In this document: positions 60,553 to 64,000 of the stretch, piece by piece | How the letters are laid out: the number at the start of each line of letters is the position of its first letter | How positions within the stretch are numbered: position 1 is the first letter of the stretch | Assembly: GCA_964600385.1 (NCBI GenBank) | Contig: CAZRJC010000007.1 | Coordinates: 49,733-113,732, forward strand | Direction of reading: 5' to 3' | Source of the DNA: DMER64 sp964600385 | GTDB taxonomy: Bacteria > Bacteroidota > Bacteroidia > Bacteroidales > UBA932 | DNA: 64,000 nucleotides | The notes under the pieces: generated by a model | The model's input: the letters and a program-made list of their open reading frames with translations, nothing else | Databases searched by the model: none | Told to the model about the DNA's origin: nothing | Made by a program: the position numbers and the translations under genes

Positions 60553-62148
60553 ATGCCAAAGTACGATTATGTGGTTGTCGGGAGCGGGTTAGCCGGTCTT
60601 TATGCTTCTTTCAGAGCAGCAAAACACGGGACTGTTGCCCTTATTACAAAAACAGGGCTCAGGGAAAGCAATTCATATTATGCACAGGGAGGAATTGCCG
60701 CAGTAACGGACAGAGAAGACGCCCCAATTTTTCATTATAACGATACTATTACCGCCGGAAGGGGATTATGCGATCATCCTGCCGTAGATGTCCTGGTAAA
60801 TGAAGGTCCGGAAAGAATAAAGGAACTTGAAAAGGAGGGCATGTATTTTGACCACAAAGACGGCTCCTTATTATTGGGGCTCGAAGGCGGTCATCATAAA
60901 AGAAGAATTTTGCATGCAGGCGGAGATATCACCGGTATGGTCATAACGGATTTCATGATTAAAAAAGTCCGTTCCTGCGATAACATAGATATATTTGAGA
61001 ATCATCAGGTTGTAGGAATCTTAATGTCTGAAGGGGTTTGCTATGGTGTAAGGACATGGAATACTGCGGACAATTCCGAATATCATTTCCTGGGCAAGAA
61101 TACCATCCTGGCCTCGGGCGGAGCTTCGGCCATTTACGCACGGACCTCTAATCCCGAGACCACTATTGGAGATGGCGTGGCCATTGCCTATAATGCCGGA
61201 TGCCGGATTGCCGATATGGAATTCATACAATTCCACCCTACTACCCTGTATACAACAACCGATAAAAATTACCTTATAAGCGAAGCGGTGCGAGGAGAAG
61301 GGGCCTATCTGGTAAACCAGAAAGGAGAACGTTTCATGAAATCCGTTCACGAGAACGCCGAGCTTGCGCCCAGGGATATCGTAGCACGGACTATCGCATG
61401 TGAAATTGCCGGACAAGAGCAACCTTTCGTGTATCTGACACTTGATCACCTGAATCCAAAACGCATACGCGAAAGATTCCCGCATATTTCCGAAAAATGT
61501 GATCAACTCGGAATAGATATTACTAACCGGATCCCAGTTGCTCCTGCCGCACATTATATGGTAGGCGGAGTCAGAACCGATTTATACGGAAGAACAAATA
61601 TCCAGGGCCTGTTCGTATGCGGAGAGCTGGCCTCCACGGGAATAATGGGAGCCAACCGGCTTGCATCCAATTCCTTGCTTGAATGTCTGGTTTATGGCTA
61701 TCGCGCTATTGAACACACCGTTGATCATGAAAATTCAATAACAGACTGGCCATCATTCACTAAACAGATATATCGTGACGAAAGCCGGGCTGGAGAATAT
61801 GCAAGGTTGAAAGAACACGTTGCTGATATTATGAGCGTTCACGCTGGAATCATCCGGGAAGAATCATCTCTTTCGGAAGGTCTTGCCCTGCTCGAAAAGG
61901 AACGGCAGACACTGCATGCAGATACCAATGAATACTATACTCTGATAAGTAATTATCTGATAACAGTAGCCACTCTGATCATGCGGTCGGCATTATACAG
62001 AAAGGAGAGTCGGGGAGGTCATTTCAGGGAAGATTTTCCTTCAACGGAAATAGCCTTTGAGAAACACCTGATACAAGAAAAAGACAAAGATATCTTTACA
62101 GAACCCGTAATAAAAAATACAGATCATGAACAGGGAACAATTAATTGA
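60553..62148 (+). CDS. nadB: L-aspartate oxidase
   Basis: A 531-residue FAD enzyme that oxidises L-aspartate to iminoaspartate, the first step of de novo NAD synthesis. The FAD-binding motif VVVGSGLAGLYASF (residues 6-19), RESNSYYAQGGIAAV, the flavin/substrate motif GLEGGHHKRRILH, PRDIVAR and AAHYMVGGV are present. The ATG at 60553 is chosen over the GTG one codon upstream. It overlaps nadC by 23 bases and is the first gene of a nadBCA operon. Confidence 0.95.
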   Translation: MPKYDYVVVGSGLAGLYASFRAAKHGTVALITKTGLRESNSYYAQGGIAAVTDREDAPIFHYNDTITAGRGLCDHPAVDVLVNEGPERIKELEKEGMYFDHKDGSLLLGLEGGHHKRRILHAGGDITGMVITDFMIKKVRSCDNIDIFENHQVVGILMSEGVCYGVRTWNTADNSEYHFLGKNTILASGGASAIYARTSNPETTIGDGVAIAYNAGCRIADMEFIQFHPTTLYTTTDKNYLISEAVRGEGAYLVNQKGERFMKSVHENAELAPRDIVARTIACEIAGQEQPFVYLTLDHLNPKRIRERFPHISEKCDQLGIDITNRIPVAPAAHYMVGGVRTDLYGRTNIQGLFVCGELASTGIMGANRLASNSLLECLVYGYRAIEHTVDHENSITDWPSFTKQIYRDESRAGEYARLKEHVADIMSVHAGIIREESSLSEGLALLEKERQTLHADTNEYYTLISNYLITVATLIMRSALYRKESRGGHFREDFPSTEIAFEKHLIQEKDKDIFTEPVIKNTDHEQGTIN

Positions 62149-62968
62149 CCAGATAATTACGCTCGCACTTGAAGAAGATGTGGCGACCGGAGACATCACG
62201 ACCAATGCCCTGATTCCCGAAAATTCACGTGCCGTTGCCACACTTACAATGAAAGCCGGTGGTATTGTCTCGGGCCTTGAGATAGCGCAAAAAGTTTTTT
62301 CCCGTCTGGATAAAAACATTATTTGCACGTCGTATGTAAAAGAAGGGGGAAAAGTCTCAAAAGGCGATGTGATCCTGAAAGTAGAGGGCAATTACCGCGC
62401 TCTGCTAACAGCCGAACGTACCGTGCTGAACATATTGCAGCGCATGTCCGGCATCGCTACTGCCACAGCCTTGTATGTTAAGGAAACCGAAGGTACAGAA
62501 ACACGTCTTCTTGATACACGTAAAACGGCTCCCGGAATGAGAATCCTGGATAAGATGGCCGTAAAGGCCGGAGGCGGGACCAATCACCGGATGGGCCTCT
62601 ATGATCTTGCCCTTATCAAAGACAATCATATTAAAGTGGCAGGCGGTATTACCCGTGCTGTACAGCAGGTCAGGGCTCATATAGCTCCCGATATACGTAT
62701 TGAAGTCGAAACCACTTGCCTCGGCGAAGTAGAAGAAGCTATTGAAACAGGAGCCGAAATAATCATGCTGGATAATATGACAACCCCCATGATGGCTCAG
62801 GCTGTACAAATGATTGGGAAAAGAGCCCTTACTGAGGCCTCGGGAAACATGACACTGAGCCGGATTAAGGAAGTGGCGGCCACCGGGGTAGATTTCATAA
62901 GCGTGGGAGCCCTGACCCATTCAGTTACGGCACTCGATATAAGCATGAACATTCAAACAGGTCAGTAA
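62126..62968 (+). CDS. nadC: Nicotinate-nucleotide pyrophosphorylase (carboxylating)
   Basis: A 280-residue quinolinate phosphoribosyltransferase that makes nicotinate mononucleotide from quinolinate and PRPP. Family motifs are seen: EDVATGDITTNAL, AERTVLNILQRMSGIAT, DTRKTAPGMRILDKMAVKAGGGTNHR, LIKDNHI, EVETTCLGEVEEAI and GVDFISVGALTHS. It sits between nadB and nadA, with a 23-base overlap at its start and 1 base before nadA. Confidence 0.96.
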   Translation: MNREQLIDQIITLALEEDVATGDITTNALIPENSRAVATLTMKAGGIVSGLEIAQKVFSRLDKNIICTSYVKEGGKVSKGDVILKVEGNYRALLTAERTVLNILQRMSGIATATALYVKETEGTETRLLDTRKTAPGMRILDKMAVKAGGGTNHRMGLYDLALIKDNHIKVAGGITRAVQQVRAHIAPDIRIEVETTCLGEVEEAIETGAEIIMLDNMTTPMMAQAVQMIGKRALTEASGNMTLSRIKEVAATGVDFISVGALTHSVTALDISMNIQTGQ

Positions 62969-62969
62969 A

Positions 62970-63884
62970 ATGGATCTTGCCAAAGAAATAGCAAGGCTGA
63001 AAGAAGAAAAAGAAGCCATTATCTTAGCTCATTATTATGTAAGACCCGAAATACAAGATATTGCAGACTATCTGGGCGATTCTTTGGGTCTGGCACAAAT
63101 GGCAGCTAAAACGGCAGCTCCGGTCATTGTATGCTGTGGCGTGCATTTTATGGCAGAAACAGTAGCCATTCTTTGTCCGGATAAAAAGGTCCTGATTCCC
63201 GATCCGGCAGCAGGATGTTCTCTGGCAGAGAGTATTGGGCCGGAAGATCTTCGTAATTGGAAAGCGGAACATCCCAACGGTGTAATCGTAACCTATGTAA
63301 ATACTTCTGCTGCCGTAAAAGCTTATTCCGATTTTTGTTGTACATCGGCCAATGCATTGCGTGTGGTCGAACATATCTCTCCGGAAAAGAAAATTCTTTT
63401 TGTTCCTGATAAAAATCTTGGGGGCTATATCAGACACCGGACAGGACGTGATATGGAAATATGGCAGGGAGACTGTTGCGTACATCGCTTATTTGACCGG
63501 CTATCCATTCTCAAAAAACGGCAGGAGTATCCCGGGGCAGACATACTTATCCATCCGGAGAGCAGCTGTTCCACAGATAGGGAAATCCTTTCCCTGGATA
63601 ATGTATATTTCTATTCAACTTCCGGCATGGTCAATCATGTGCGGCAATCCGAAAAAAAGGAATTTGTAATTGTTACCGAGCCCGGCGTCATTCACCGGAT
63701 GAAAAAGGAAAATCCGCAAAAGATATTAATTCCCCTAAGTGACACTAATGTCTGTTCCGACATGAAAAAGGTTACTCTTGAAAAAGTGCTTCACACGCTG
63801 CAAACAGAAAGTCCACAGGTTGTTATTGACAGAACATTACAGGAAGAAGCCCTGGTGCCAATCAGGCGTATGCTGGAAATCTGA
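62970..63884 (+). CDS. nadA: Quinolinate synthase
   Basis: A 304-residue [4Fe-4S] enzyme that condenses iminoaspartate with dihydroxyacetone phosphate to give quinolinate. Conserved cysteines are in VIVCCGVHFMAET (near residue 53), DFCCTSANA and the HPESSCSTD motif (near 195); the region IILAHYYVRPEIQDIADYLGDSL also matches. It is the third gene of nadBCA, giving the full path from aspartate to NaMN within the window. Confidence 0.95.
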   Translation: MDLAKEIARLKEEKEAIILAHYYVRPEIQDIADYLGDSLGLAQMAAKTAAPVIVCCGVHFMAETVAILCPDKKVLIPDPAAGCSLAESIGPEDLRNWKAEHPNGVIVTYVNTSAAVKAYSDFCCTSANALRVVEHISPEKKILFVPDKNLGGYIRHRTGRDMEIWQGDCCVHRLFDRLSILKKRQEYPGADILIHPESSCSTDREILSLDNVYFYSTSGMVNHVRQSEKKEFVIVTEPGVIHRMKKENPQKILIPLSDTNVCSDMKKVTLEKVLHTLQTESPQVVIDRTLQEEALVPIRRMLEI

Positions 63885-63906
63885 TAGTATTGGAGATACA
63901 AATGAA

Positions 63907-63940
63907 AAAACCTCTCAAATTATTGAATTTGAAAGGTCTG
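63907..63940 (-). terminator. Terminator downstream of tRNA-Ala
   Basis: On the minus strand ACCTTTCAAATT and AATTTGAGAGGT pair around a 5-base loop and are followed by six T, a strong intrinsic terminator just after the tRNA-Ala 3' end. The plus-strand stem could also end the nadBCA transcript. Confidence 0.8.
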
Positions 63941-63946
63941 ATTTAG

Positions 63947-64000
63947 TGGAGATAGACGGAGTCGAACCGACGACCCCCTGCTTGCAAAGCAGGTGCTCTA
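63947..64000 (-). tRNA. tRNA-Ala (TGC), partial
   Basis: The minus strand shows the 3' part of a tRNA: anticodon stem CCTGC/GCAGG with loop TTTGCAA (anticodon TGC, Ala), a T arm with TTCGACT loop, and acceptor 3' strand TATCTCC with discriminator A; CCA is not encoded. The 5' half lies beyond the window. Confidence 0.85.

Overview
The window is a dense chromosomal segment of a Bacteroidota member, most likely order Bacteroidales. Three things support this. Many genes have a TAnnTTTG type -7 box (the Bacteroidota sigma-A promoter) 5-30 bases before the start codon. Shine-Dalgarno sequences are weak or absent. The gene content is also typical: fimbrillin/FISUMP lipoproteins, TPM-domain pairs, an anaerobic sulfatase maturase, an archaeal-type phosphoglycerate mutase beside thrC, and arm-type tyrosine recombinases. 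I cannot name a genus from sequence alone.

Layout. 1-10 kb: end of an ABC permease, a split 5'-nucleotidase, tdk, alr, holA, an orphan HsdR_N protein, cca, folE, a LolD-type ATPase, a cobalamin adenosyltransferase and trkA. 10-26 kb: two AraC-type regulators (one membrane-embedded), leuS-yitT, an M28 peptidase/TonB_C fusion, gcvT, a SPOR lipoprotein, capA-phoH overlapping two TPM proteins, a FISUMP lipoprotein, two ApbE-like lipoproteins and a Tat-exported D-aminoacylase-like enzyme. 26-46 kb: an AddA-like helicase/nuclease, prfB with a programmed +1 frameshift, recX-rlmN divergent from recA, aroA-aroC, trpS-dnaG-metG, an asparaginase, mntP, and an apgM-like gene with thrC behind an Ile/Thr-rich leader peptide. 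46-57 kb: an accessory region with two copies of a cassette (a small peptide of about 54 residues plus a fimbrillin-like/FISUMP lipoprotein), an M6 metalloprotease with a small lipoprotein, and a decayed integrative element between two tRNA-Asn-like genes that contains a group II intron with a broken reverse transcriptase. 57-64 kb: an HU-domain membrane protein, a Ser-type sulfatase with its maturase, nadBCA, and a truncated tRNA-Ala.

How the genes work together. Most of the window is core metabolism and information processing. The accessory block at 46.1-57.0 kb is the place to look for something undescribed: two diverged copies of the peptide/lipoprotein cassette, one carrying two nonsense codons and the other with a group II intron directly after its stop codon, around an M6 protease. 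Other points of note are the apparent threonine attenuator, a short amphipathic reading frame with its own promoter and terminator, an M28 peptidase lacking its catalytic base, and a second ApbE lacking key residues.
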